In this document: one piece after another, positions 14,456-20,754 of the stretch
Position numbering within the stretch: the first letter of the stretch is position 1
Layout of the letters: every line of letters starts with the position of its first letter
IMG/VR virus record: IMGVR_UViG_3300005617_000593
Coordinates: 1 to 21,620 of that record
DNA from: a virus
Length of the DNA: 21,620 bases
Direction: 5' to 3' (one strand)
Made by a program: the position numbers and the translations under genes
Notes under the pieces: generated by a model
What the model was told of the DNA's origin: nothing
Databases searched by the model: none
What the model saw: only the letters and a program-made list of their open reading frames with translations

Positions 14456-14481
14456 GCAAGAGAGCCTCAACACTCTCTTGC
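14456..14481 (+). promoter_or_regulatory. Perfect 9-bp hairpin in leader RNA
   Basis: GCAAGAGAG (14456-14464) and CTCTCTTGC (14473-14481) are exact inverted repeats with an 8-base loop CCTCAACA. It is the first structure in any RNA starting near 14450. It lacks a T run, so it is not a terminator. It could be a nut-like antitermination element, a small-RNA 5' stem or a stabilising stem. Confidence 0.55.
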
Positions 14482-14495
14482 CGAAAGGAAAGAAT

Positions 14496-14535
14496 CATAA
14501 TGACGAAAGCATAATATCATTATGCCTGTTTTTTT
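14496..14535 (+). terminator. Terminator with alternative pairing (attenuator-like)
   Basis: GCATAAT (14509-14515) pairs with ATTATGC (14519-14525), then CTG and seven T (14529-14535): a classic intrinsic terminator. The bases CATAATGA (14496-14503) can instead pair perfectly with TCATTATG (14517-14524), which uses the terminator's right arm. The two folds exclude each other. A 4-codon frame (ATG ACG AAA GCA TAA, 14500-14514) with AAGGAAAG upstream lies inside, so ribosomes could choose the fold. RNA ended here would be about 85 bases long. Confidence 0.5.
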
Positions 14536-14576
14536 CCAAGAGCCTTTATTATTAATATCTTATTTTAAGGAACTCT

Positions 14577-14888
14577 ATGAAAAAAAACACGTATGAATAC
14601 CCTCCGTACATTTATTTAACACAAGTGGCTGAGCATTGCCCTAAAGCCGTTTCAACATATCTTTTATTATGGAGAAATGCGGATCAAGAAAAAAAATTAC
14701 ATCTCTATAAAAAAGATATCCGCAATGAATATCTTATCGAATTGAATGATTTTAAAAAAGATCTTTTAAAGTTAGTCAAGGAGATGTTGATCTCCATTGA
14801 TGAGACAAAAAACATGCTTCACATCGAACTTGTGTCATGGGATGAAGATGAGTCGGAAATTGATTCCAGAGGCTATGCATTATGTTAG
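14577..14888 (+). CDS. Unknown early protein
   Basis: This 103-residue protein starts at ATG 14577 with AAGGA 6 bases upstream, right after the leader terminator. It has a short aromatic N-terminus (YEYPPYIYL), a region TQVAEHCPKAVSTYLLLWRN (16-35) that may be an HTH-like helical pair, and a coiled-coil-like helix (54-75, IELNDFKKDLLKLVKEMLIS), then an acidic end. The AEHCPKAVSTYLLLWRN part resembles the start of winged-helix proteins in replication operons, but I cannot name the family. Its last 7 bases overlap the next start. Expression should depend on readthrough of the leader. Confidence 0.55.
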   Translation: MKKNTYEYPPYIYLTQVAEHCPKAVSTYLLLWRNADQEKKLHLYKKDIRNEYLIELNDFKKDLLKLVKEMLISIDETKNMLHIELVSWDEDESEIDSRGYALC

Positions 14889-15193
14889 CAATTTCATACT
14901 GCACTGAATGCCGTGAATCCATGAATTCATATGGAGAAATCTGCAACGATCTTTTTGATGAAATCTGCGAGGAATATATTTGCACAAATGACTGTTTAGA
15001 ACTATGCACAAGCCCGAAAGGGAAGTTTTATTTCCTGGTAAATATCATCAAGTTTCTTGAGATAAAAAATCATGTCATTTCATCGGAAAGTGGAATCGAT
15101 TTCATTAAAGTTAAACCACTTGGAATTAATTCCGTTCTAGATGGTCAATGTTTGACTTATCACATCTGTTTTGATCGGGAAAATCATGAGTAA
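14882..15193 (+). CDS. Cys-rich early protein
   Basis: This 103-residue protein starts within the end of the previous gene (ATG 14882, with AGAGG about 10 bases upstream). The first 45 residues hold seven cysteines: CTEC, ICNDLFDEIC, ICTNDC and LC. Two CxxC/CxxxC pairs suggest a zinc site, but the order does not match a standard finger. The second half is beta-rich (GKFYFLVNIIKFLEI, GIDFIKVKPLGI). It lies between two early genes in the replication operon. I do not recognise a family; metal binding is a guess from the cysteine pattern. Confidence 0.5.
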   Translation: MLAISYCTECRESMNSYGEICNDLFDEICEEYICTNDCLELCTSPKGKFYFLVNIIKFLEIKNHVISSESGIDFIKVKPLGINSVLDGQCLTYHICFDRENHE

Positions 15194-15218
15194 ATCTTAG
15201 GGAAATGAGTGAAAAAAA

Positions 15219-16379
15219 ATGGCGTTAGCAATCCCGATTATTGACCTAGAACAGATCAAAATATCTTCAAAAGAATTGAGTTCTAAAAGTGATTTTGATA
15301 GAGTCGCTGAAAAAGGAAAGCCAGAGTCTGTAAACTCTGGCTCTATCAATCATCGAGATTCCGGCGAAGAACTCAAAGATGGAACTAACAACAACTCCAT
15401 CTTAGCAGTCTCACCGAATTTCTACAAGCAAAACGGTGAGTCTGTGGCAAATTCTGGTTATTTCATCATACCTCGATCGGTTACCTCTGATCCTCGGTAT
15501 CAGTCCGCTAGACTCAAATATAAACATGTCCTCCACATTCTTTTTGAGAATGTCGCGTTTGCACCCACAACCCACGCCATAGGAACCGAAATTATTCCCA
15601 TAGGTATTGGTCAGTTTTGTGTAACTGTTCGGGGTTTAATGGATTTGTGCAATGTAGGTGTCAAATTTAAAGAAGATAAAGTGGATAAAAACACCATCGA
15701 GCGCGCGTCTCACTTTTGGCGGACATGTGGATTTGTGAGACAAGAAGTGAGACACGGTAAAATCATTCTAACTATCACTGTACCAGAGTTTTACATCAGA
15801 TCAAAAACACAAAGTGAGACAGGAAGTGAGACTAAAGTGAGACTAAACCGAGACACTAAAGAAGAAGATAAAGAATATAAGAAGAAGAATAAACATCCCC
15901 AAACCCCTTCTTTTTCAATTCCTGAAAAAATCAAGTTCCGAGAAAACGTACAACTTACCCAAACTGAATTTGATTCGCTTGTTGAGATGCACTCAAAGGA
16001 TTTCGTTGATAAAATGCTAGACACTCTCGACTCTTACAAAGGCAGTAAAGGTGTGGAATATAAGTCAGATTTTCATGTCATGAAAAAAGGCAGTTGGCTG
16101 TTTAATCGAATTAAAGATGAAGAACTTAAGTCTAATTTTTGCTCTTCTAAAAATTCAGAAGCGAATGAATCGTTAGCTAGAGAAATAGAAAAAAAATATT
16201 CTGATTTCACTAAAGGTTGGCGTTGTAGGATATATAACGACACGATAAAAGATCAAAAAGGGCTTCTCTTTGAACCTCAGAGCCCTTATGTAAAAGGGGA
16301 ATTCACTGCATTTTCTAATGTAAAATTCCGGGAAGAAGTATCTAGGTTACTAAAAATAAAGAACATGGGAGAAATATGA
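15219..16379 (+). CDS. Replication initiator-like protein (lambda O-like layout)
   Basis: This 386-residue protein has a disordered N-terminus (1-78), a folded DNA-binding-like domain (80-195) starting YFIIPRSVTSDPRYQSARLK, with GQFCVTVRGLMDLCN as a possible HTH (131-145) and TCGFVRQEVRHGKIILTITVP as a wing-like beta hairpin (169-189), a charged linker (196-232), and a C-terminal domain (245-300) with LTQTEFDSLVEMH and SKGVEYKSDFHVM, like the C-terminal part of phage replisome organisers (DnaD-like). The gene contains iteron-like repeats over its linker, as lambda O does. It likely binds those repeats and loads the host helicase; inferred from layout. The start is weakly supported (GAGTG 7 bases upstream). 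Confidence 0.6.
   Translation: MALAIPIIDLEQIKISSKELSSKSDFDRVAEKGKPESVNSGSINHRDSGEELKDGTNNNSILAVSPNFYKQNGESVANSGYFIIPRSVTSDPRYQSARLKYKHVLHILFENVAFAPTTHAIGTEIIPIGIGQFCVTVRGLMDLCNVGVKFKEDKVDKNTIERASHFWRTCGFVRQEVRHGKIILTITVPEFYIRSKTQSETGSETKVRLNRDTKEEDKEYKKKNKHPQTPSFSIPEKIKFRENVQLTQTEFDSLVEMHSKDFVDKMLDTLDSYKGSKGVEYKSDFHVMKKGSWLFNRIKDEELKSNFCSSKNSEANESLAREIEKKYSDFTKGWRCRIYNDTIKDQKGLLFEPQSPYVKGEFTAFSNVKFREEVSRLLKIKNMGEI
15319..15342 (+). repeat. Perfect 9-bp inverted repeat in initiator gene
   Basis: AGCCAGAGT (15319-15327) and ACTCTGGCT (15334-15342) are exact inverted repeats with a 6-base loop CTGTAA, 100 bases after the ATG. No T run follows, so it is not a terminator. It may be an mRNA hairpin that slows translation, or a protein-binding site. 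Confidence 0.5.
15707..15904 (+). other. Putative replication origin with iteron-like repeats
   Basis: GTGAGAC occurs at 15735, 15747, 15814, 15826 and 15837, with a variant CCGAGAC at 15848; starts are 11-12 bases apart within each cluster, about one helical turn. An inverted copy GTCTCAC is at 15707 and another at 15408. The five exact copies are read in two different codon frames (Val-Arg and Ser-Glu-Thr). An A-rich, low-GC stretch (15855-15900) follows and could melt. The whole sits over the linker of the initiator-like gene, as in lambda O. Confidence 0.55.
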
Positions 16380-16618
16380 AGTTTATAAAATTTTGTTTAC
16401 ATGATAGTTCGACTATTTACCGCATAGAGACAATGGAATATTTTCGAATTTCATTCGATTGTCCTCTGAAAGACGAATTCGAATTGTTAGAAGTAAAATT
16501 TAAAGGAACTTCAAGTTTTTTTGCTCCATGCTTAAAGGGAACTTTTGGTAGTTTTTTAAACTTTTTAGAAAATGAACAAATTACATTTGTCTTAGATTTT
16601 GATGATCCAGATGTTTAG
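16376..16618 (+). CDS. Unknown small early protein
   Basis: This 80-residue protein starts by an ATGA overlap with the initiator stop, with GGGAGA 5 bases upstream. It alternates beta-like stretches (KFIKFCLHDSSTIYRIETM, YFRISFD, FELLEVKFKG) with an aromatic end (GSFLNFLENEQITFVLDFDD). Overall it looks like a small beta-rich fold. The coupling to the initiator gene suggests co-regulation in replication. No motif points to a function, and I do not recognise it. Confidence 0.6.
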   Translation: MKFIKFCLHDSSTIYRIETMEYFRISFDCPLKDEFELLEVKFKGTSSFFAPCLKGTFGSFLNFLENEQITFVLDFDDPDV

Positions 16619-16775
16619 GATACCTAAAAAACACACAGAAACATACCGCCATTGAATCAAAACAGTTAGGTCAATATGGACATAGCCATTAACGTTTTTT
16701 CTTCGTCTTAATCAAAATGGTGAGGTTTTTAGAAAAATGAAAAAGTTAAGTAGAAATCAAAAAAAAGAAGGTCCT

Positions 16776-17036
16776 ATGGAAAATCATGACAATCCCAAGA
16801 TCATCATCCTTGGATGGTGGGAAAAAGAAATATTTTTTCGATTAAATGAAGATATCGTCATTCTCAATAGAATTTTACGTAAAGAGGATCTGATTTTACA
16901 TCTAAAAATCGACCCTTCCGATGTCAAACACGCACGAGATGCGATCCTCATCGATGCTAGCTTTAAACCACTCACACAGGAACAAAAAAATGAATTAGTA
17001 AAGGAAAAATATGAACAGGACGACGAAAGAAATTAG
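16776..17036 (+). CDS. Unknown small early protein
   Basis: I choose ATG 16776 (AAGG 5 bases upstream) over the in-frame ATG 16737. The 86-residue product begins MENHDNPKIIILGWWEKEIFF and continues with alternating beta and helix (VILNRILRKEDLILHLKI, KHARDAILIDASFKPLTQEQ). The last part overlaps the next gene by 26 bases. The 118 bases before the upstream start (16619-16736) hold no gene of note. Family not recognised; the small mixed alpha/beta pattern is typical of early phage proteins. Confidence 0.5.
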   Translation: MENHDNPKIIILGWWEKEIFFRLNEDIVILNRILRKEDLILHLKIDPSDVKHARDAILIDASFKPLTQEQKNELVKEKYEQDDERN

Positions 17037-17181
17037 TCTTTTAGAAAAACTTCTTTCTGAGTTTTTAGAAAAGCATGCAGAATTTATGAAAAAAAGAAAA
17101 TTTAACAAATATGATCAAAAACCAGGGCATCTAAGAATGCACTTTCATACGGAAAAGGATGATGAAAATGAAGATACTTAA
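17011..17181 (+). CDS. Very small basic early protein
   Basis: A 56-residue frame starts at ATG 17011 with AAGGA 6 bases upstream. It begins MNRTTKEISLLEKLLSEFLE, a likely amphipathic helix, then KHAEFMKKRKFNKYDQKPGH and an acidic end (EKDDENEDT). It overlaps the gene before it by 26 bases and the gene after it by 14, each in another frame, so it fits the tightly packed operon. It is too short to assign to a family. It might be a DNA-binding or regulatory peptide. Confidence 0.5.
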   Translation: MNRTTKEISLLEKLLSEFLEKHAEFMKKRKFNKYDQKPGHLRMHFHTEKDDENEDT

Positions 17182-17491
17182 ATTTAAAGAAATTAACAAA
17201 GGATTCATGGTGGGAAATTTCGATCTCATGATTCCAAAATGGGGAAATTTCATCATTCGTGAAATGACTTATTTTAAAAAAAATGAACAACGTTGGCTTT
17301 CTTTTCCTTCCAAACAATACGAGGCAGATGGTAAAAAAAAATATTACTCTTATAACACTTTTGAAGACCCAAAAATGTCTGAAAACTTTCAAAAAGCAGT
17401 GTTTGAAGAATTAGATAAATTTATCGAACTTTCGAAAAATCAATCTCAACCTCAAAGCGTAGAAATAGATAGCAACCCTGTCCCATTTTAG
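17168..17491 (+). CDS. SpoVG-like small protein
   Basis: I take ATG 17168, with AAGGA 8 bases upstream; in-frame ATGs at 17159 and 17162 lie on the ribosome site itself. The 107-residue product reads MKILKFKEINKGFMVGNFDL, then IPKWGNFIIREMTYFKKNEQ, then RWLSFPSKQYEADGKKKYYS. The order of a strand, N-KG, GNFD, the I-R-M line, RWLSFPSKQY and GKKKYY matches the SpoVG-like beta domain found in many phage early operons. SpoVG proteins bind nucleic acid in bacteria. A helical tail (NFQKAVFEELDKFIELSKNQ) follows. A role as a DNA- or RNA-binding helper of replication is inferred. Confidence 0.55.
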   Translation: MKILKFKEINKGFMVGNFDLMIPKWGNFIIREMTYFKKNEQRWLSFPSKQYEADGKKKYYSYNTFEDPKMSENFQKAVFEELDKFIELSKNQSQPQSVEIDSNPVPF

Positions 17492-17500
17492 GAGAAATTT

Positions 17501-17761
17501 ATGTTTTCAGAAGAAAAAAAAGTTTATCAACACAATCTTATCAATCCAACTTGTGCTCCATCCTTGTTGGATTCTAAGAAGGATTTAATTATTTCTCAAT
17601 CCATCGACAATCTAATTAAAATAAAAGATATTTTGGTCATTTGTCATGATACTTTCGCACATTCTGGTAGTTCAATTCTTTTAGAGAATGTCGAAAGAAT
17701 TTTAAAATCTACAATTATAGAAGGAATCGAACAGGTTATAATCGATTTGGAAGGTTTATGA
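17501..17761 (+). CDS. Unknown small early protein
   Basis: This 86-residue protein starts at ATG 17501 with GGAGA 5 bases upstream, 9 bases after the previous stop. Its second half is helical with alternating hydrophobics (ISQSIDNLIKIKDILVICHD, then SSILLENVERILKSTIIEGI). No HTH or catalytic motif is visible. Its stop overlaps the RusA-like start by ATGA, so it may be coupled to that gene. The leucine/isoleucine spacing suggests helical packing or dimerisation. Family not recognised. Confidence 0.55.
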   Translation: MFSEEKKVYQHNLINPTCAPSLLDSKKDLIISQSIDNLIKIKDILVICHDTFAHSGSSILLENVERILKSTIIEGIEQVIIDLEGL

Positions 17762-18126
17762 AAAAGATTATCGACTGGTTCGCACCAATCCATACCGTGA
17801 GTGAAGCAAATTGCACTGAACATTTTTGGAAAAAGAAAAAACGGCATGATCTACAAAAAAAATGGATCAAGGTTCTTTTCAAAAAAGAAAGTCCAAGATG
17901 CAAAGTTCCTGTTCCTTGTAAAATTAAGCTTACACGATTTGGAAAAAGAAAACTGGATTCTGATAATCTTCCAGTTTCAATGAAATATGTTAGAGATGCA
18001 ATTGCTGATCAAATTTTCCCTGGTCTAGCAGCAGGTAAAGCAGATGATGATGAACGAATCGAATGGCAATATGGTCAGCAAATATCATCAGAAATAGGGG
18101 TAGGAATAGAGTTTTTCATAGATTAG
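17758..18126 (+). CDS. rusA: RusA-like Holliday junction resolvase
   Basis: This 122-residue protein has the RusA core: a strand VPCKIKLTRFGKRK, then LDSDN (Asp67, Asp69, Asn70), LPVSMKYVRDAIAD with Lys76, Gly89 and the acidic DDDER (96-98). In RusA these aspartates and the lysine bind metal and cut four-way junctions. Resolvases remove recombination branches before packaging, and this one sits at the end of the early operon just before the packaging genes. The start overlaps the previous stop (ATGA). The length is close to E. coli RusA (120 residues). The N-terminal 45 residues are basic (WKKKKRHDLQKKW) and may help DNA binding. Confidence 0.75.
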   Translation: MKKIIDWFAPIHTVSEANCTEHFWKKKKRHDLQKKWIKVLFKKESPRCKVPVPCKIKLTRFGKRKLDSDNLPVSMKYVRDAIADQIFPGLAAGKADDDERIEWQYGQQISSEIGVGIEFFID

Positions 18127-18139
18127 ATTTTATTCCACC

Positions 18140-18295
18140 TTATTTCCTTCCCTCTTTAATCAGGTCAATGAACATTTCATAAAGCCGATCTGTCCTAGCT
18201 GTCTGAGTTTTCATATCTTCTTTGATATCTCGATGTATGTAATATGCAGCACCTATGACGGTAACAATTATCGAAAGTGTTTGTATCCAATCCAT
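18140..18295 (-). CDS. Tiny membrane protein (MDWIQ)
   Basis: A 51-residue minus-strand frame starts at ATG 18295 with GAGGT 8 bases upstream, and is the last gene of a three-gene minus-strand group. It reads MDWIQTLSIIVTVIGAAYYI, so residues 3-20 form one membrane span, then a charged helix (HRDIKEDMKTQTARTDRLYE). The start MDWIQ plus a membrane span resembles the MEWIQ protein at 3300-3602. Its stop is 13 bases from the convergent resolvase stop. Holin-like or membrane-effector roles are possible; nothing decides between them. Confidence 0.55.
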   Translation of the reverse strand: MDWIQTLSIIVTVIGAAYYIHRDIKEDMKTQTARTDRLYEMFIDLIKEGRK

Positions 18296-18296
18296 A

Positions 18297-18479
18297 TTAT
18301 CTTACCTCTTCCTTCGTTTGAGCTAATTCCACAGGCATGATTTTTTTCATAATCAATACCGTCTTCACGATTGTTAAATCTTTATCAAGCTCATTGAATC
18401 TACCATTCATCCAAAGAAGTGCAGATCCAAAAGCTGCAAGAATTATTACCGTATCCACATGTTTTTTAAACCAATCCAT
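18297..18479 (-). CDS. Small membrane protein (MDWFKK)
   Basis: I start this at ATG 18479, giving MDWFKKHVDTVIILAAFGSA, because AAGG lies 7 bases upstream; ATG 18485 is too close to that site. The 60-residue product has a membrane span at about residues 9-24 and a helical tail (RFNELDKDLTIVKTVLIMKK). It ends 1 base before the MDWIQ gene. Like that gene it starts MDW plus aromatic or basic residues before the span. It may form a complex with the coiled-coil protein encoded upstream (18482-18685). Function unknown. Confidence 0.6.
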   Translation of the reverse strand: MDWFKKHVDTVIILAAFGSALLWMNGRFNELDKDLTIVKTVLIMKKIMPVELAQTKEEVR

Positions 18480-18481
18480 TT

Positions 18482-18685
18482 TCATGCCTTTTTGCAAATA
18501 TTTCGTTCCATAATCTCTAAACGTACCCTAAGATCCATGCATTCTTTATTTAATTCATTCAATCTAGCATACATGCCGCGTCTCACTTTGTCAGAAGACT
18601 TTCTGACTTCGTCAATAGTACTTTTTAAGTAATCTATTTCCACTTCGTCAATGCTTTTTAAAAGATCTAATTGCATATGATTCAC
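18482..18685 (-). CDS. Coiled-coil protein of minus-strand operon
   Basis: This 67-residue frame starts at GTG 18685; an ATG lies 9 bases downstream. Neither has a clear ribosome site, so the start is uncertain. The product is a single long coiled coil (LLKSIDEVEIDYLKSTIDEV, then RRGMYARLNELNKECMDLRV, then RLEIMERN), with no membrane span. It is the first gene of the group and lies just after the promoter at 18709-18737. Coiled coil plus membrane partners is the XhlA/XhlB and holin-accessory style, but the resemblance is weak. Family not recognised. Confidence 0.5.
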   Translation of the reverse strand: MNHMQLDLLKSIDEVEIDYLKSTIDEVRKSSDKVRRGMYARLNELNKECMDLRVRLEIMERNICKKA

Positions 18686-18708
18686 TATTTTTTAGGAGTT
18701 CGCATATT

Positions 18709-18737
18709 ATCATACCAAAAATACTCATAACTTCCAA
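18709..18737 (-). promoter_or_regulatory. Promoter for minus-strand membrane operon
   Basis: On the minus strand TTGGAA (18732-18737) and TATGAT (18709-18714) are exactly 17 bases apart, one of the best promoter matches in the window. It lies 24 bases before GTG 18685 and points leftward, against the packaging genes. It could work without phage factors, so the operon may be expressed in a lysogen. Confidence 0.55.
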
Positions 18738-18750
18738 ATGAAAAAATATG

Positions 18751-18779
18751 TTGACGATATACTTGGATGAGTTTAAAAA
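18751..18779 (+). promoter_or_regulatory. Candidate promoter of packaging genes
   Basis: TTGACG (18751-18756) and TAAAAA (18774-18779) are 17 bases apart and 27 bases before the terminase small-subunit ATG. The -35 is close to consensus and the -10 is weak, so it may need an activator or serve as a late promoter. It points away from the minus-strand promoter at 18709. Confidence 0.45.
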
Positions 18780-18806
18780 TAAGTTTACATTAAACAAAAG
18801 AGTATT

Positions 18807-19208
18807 ATGGGTACTAGCGGCGTTCTTTTAGATAAAGACAAGATAATCAAGGCTTTACAAGACAATAAAGGCGTTATCGAATGGGCTGCAAAAGCAGTCC
18901 CTTGTGATCCAACCACCATTTACCTATGGTTAAGAAGAGACCCTGATGTAAAAGATGCATTGGAAAAAGCTCGTGCAGAACGAGATATCCAGCTTATCGA
19001 TGAAAATAGACTCCTTAAAGAGAAAGCCTACAAATCAGCAAATAGATTGCTCGATAAGAACGACTGCACAATGACGATCTTTACTTTAAAATCCCTTGCT
19101 GGATTTACTGACAACAAGAAAGATGAAAATAAAACCTATACTGTGAACTTTGTTACTCAGCCCTGGAAAGATGAAAACGATACAAATTCCTCACAAGTTC
19201 CTGTGTAG
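18807..19208 (+). CDS. terS: Terminase small subunit
   Basis: This 133-residue protein has an HTH-type N-terminal domain: DKIIKALQDNKGVIEWAAKA, then VPCDPTTIYLWLRRDPDVKD and a basic helix (ALEKARAERDIQLIDENRLL). This G-i--aA--lgc---ti--wl-rdp---al pattern is common in phage small terminases and recognises the packaging site. The gene directly precedes, and overlaps by 38 bases, the large terminase. AAGAG lies 5 bases before the ATG. The C-terminal tail (DNKKDENKTYTVNFVTQPWK) probably contacts the large subunit. Packaging-site location is not visible in the window. Confidence 0.75.
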   Translation: MGTSGVLLDKDKIIKALQDNKGVIEWAAKAVPCDPTTIYLWLRRDPDVKDALEKARAERDIQLIDENRLLKEKAYKSANRLLDKNDCTMTIFTLKSLAGFTDNKKDENKTYTVNFVTQPWKDENDTNSSQVPV

Positions 19209-20535
19209 ATCTTATCAGATTGATGCTTGGAAAGCCCTAGAATCGGGCAAGAAGCGCATTGTTTGCGCATGGCACCGCGGAGCTGGTAAAGACTTATTTG
19301 CTTTAAACTGCTTGATCTACAAAGCATTACAAGAGCCTGGAGTGTACCTACACTGTTTTCCAAAGTACAATCAGGCTAAGAGAGCTATCTGGAAGGGTGT
19401 TCATGATACTGATGAAGGCGAATCGATGAACTATCTAGATCACATTCCAGAAGAGCTCATAAAATCGAAAAACGGCTCTGAGATGAGTGTCGAGTTCATA
19501 AATGGCTCTGTGTATCACTTGATGGGTGTAGATGGAAAAAACGCGTCTGTTTCACGCGGAATGAACCCAAAATTTGTGATCTTTTCTGAATATGCGTTCA
19601 TGGAACGTGAAAGTTGGGATACTATAGAGCCAAGACTTTCACAGAATAATGGGATTGCTATGTTCATTAGCACTCCTAATGGTCAAAACCACTTCTATCA
19701 CCTTTGTGAATATGCCAAGAACGCACATTTAAACGAAAAAGACTCTCTGAAAAACTCCTATTATCACAGTCGTTTGACAATCGAAGATACATCCATATTT
19801 GATGATGGTTTTATAGAAGGAAAACGCGCTGAGGGTATGCCTGAAGACTTCATTCAGCAAGAATATTACTGTTCGTTTACACGAGGTGCAGAAGGTGCAT
19901 ATTATGGAAAACTTATGCAAAGGGCTAAAGATGATGACAGAGTTACTCGCATTAATGTTAATACTGACCTTCCTGTACATAGCGCTTGGGATATCGGGGT
20001 GGGCGACGCGAGTGCTATATGGCTTTTCCAGCAGCTCAACAACGGAAAAATCAACCTCTTACATTACTACGAAAACAATTCCGAAGGTCTTGAGCACTAC
20101 ATCAGATATCTTGAAGAGTGGAGAAAATCAAACAACGTTATCTTTGGTACTCACTTTGTGCCACACGATATGCAGAATAGAGAATTCACAAGCGGGGTGG
20201 ATCGTCTCACCACAGCCAGGAACCTCGGCTACAATATGCAAATTGTGCCTAGGAAACCTATTGAAGAGGGTATCCAAGCAGTCCGTTCTATTCTCCCCAA
20301 TTGTACCTTTAACGTGGTCCATTGCAAACGAGGAATCCAATGCCTTGATTTCTACCGAAAGAAATGGAATGACATCTTAAAAGTATACTACGATGAACCG
20401 TTGCATGACCAATATTCACATGGTGCAGATGCATTTAGAATGCTTGCAATAGGTGTTAAATCATTAGGAACATCAACAGGAAAGCTCTCAGCAGATTCTA
20501 TAAAGGATATGCGGATGAGAAACTTAGGTTATTAA
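19171..20535 (+). CDS. terL: Terminase large subunit (ATPase and nuclease)
   Basis: I start this at ATG 19171 (454 residues); an upstream TTG at 19150 has no ribosome site. Walker A is WHRGAGKD (residues 34-41; Lys40). Walker B is FVIFSEYA (135-142; Glu140), with Ser before the catalytic Glu instead of Asp. The coupling motif is STPNG (167-171). The nuclease domain has WDIGVGDASAIW (Asp274), VPHD (Asp333) and HDQYSHGADAFRM (Asp413, Asp420). It packages DNA into the capsid by ATP hydrolysis and cuts it. The WHRGAGKD style is seen in P22-like and marine phage terminases. It overlaps the small subunit gene, and the next gene starts 18 bases after. Confidence 0.9.
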   Translation: MKTIQIPHKFLCRSYQIDAWKALESGKKRIVCAWHRGAGKDLFALNCLIYKALQEPGVYLHCFPKYNQAKRAIWKGVHDTDEGESMNYLDHIPEELIKSKNGSEMSVEFINGSVYHLMGVDGKNASVSRGMNPKFVIFSEYAFMERESWDTIEPRLSQNNGIAMFISTPNGQNHFYHLCEYAKNAHLNEKDSLKNSYYHSRLTIEDTSIFDDGFIEGKRAEGMPEDFIQQEYYCSFTRGAEGAYYGKLMQRAKDDDRVTRINVNTDLPVHSAWDIGVGDASAIWLFQQLNNGKINLLHYYENNSEGLEHYIRYLEEWRKSNNVIFGTHFVPHDMQNREFTSGVDRLTTARNLGYNMQIVPRKPIEEGIQAVRSILPNCTFNVVHCKRGIQCLDFYRKKWNDILKVYYDEPLHDQYSHGADAFRMLAIGVKSLGTSTGKLSADSIKDMRMRNLGY

Positions 20536-20553
20536 AAAACAAAGAGAGGAAAT

Positions 20554-20745
20554 ATGCATCAGAAAATTATGAGAAAAGCGGCTAAGGCACTGTCTAAAGA
20601 CGCAAAACATTATGAACATGAAGAGATGGAAGCAAAGAAGAAGAAGAAGCCTGTTAAAGCAAGACATGAAAGGATAGAGAAAAAAGAAGCGATTTCAGCA
20701 GCTAAGGACCTAAAAAAGAGGGCAAAACGTGCTCATGAATACTAG
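20554..20745 (+). CDS. Very basic small protein
   Basis: This 63-residue protein starts at ATG 20554 with AGAGGAAA 2-3 bases upstream. About a third of it is Lys or Arg, with KKKKKP near residue 28, in helical stretches such as MRKAAKALSKDAKHYEHEEM and AAKDLKKRAKRAHEY. It lies between the large terminase and the zinc-ribbon protein. The composition fits nucleic-acid binding or a virion-associated DNA protein. No named family is recognised. Confidence 0.55.
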   Translation: MHQKIMRKAAKALSKDAKHYEHEEMEAKKKKKPVKARHERIEKKEAISAAKDLKKRAKRAHEY

Positions 20746-20754
20746 GAGGACCAT

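Noticed and set aside
14441-14500. A 19-codon frame (MREKAAREPQ...) covering the leader hairpin
   Set aside because: Its ATG is part of the -10 box of the local promoter and no ribosome site precedes it, so it would need a longer upstream transcript. Mentioned only as part of the leader idea.
16673-16712. An 11-codon frame MDIAINVFSSS between early genes
   Set aside because: Too short to judge, with only a weak AGGT upstream and no coding pattern.
18578-18589. GCGTCTCACTTT, matching 15705-15716 and containing an iteron-like GTCTCAC
   Set aside because: A single 12-base match is expected by chance in a window of this size, and no cluster is near 18580.
18711-18718. ATACCAAA, the reverse complement of TTTGGTAT at 13895, as a shared operator
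   Set aside because: An 8-base AT-rich match is expected about once or twice by chance, and flanks do not match.
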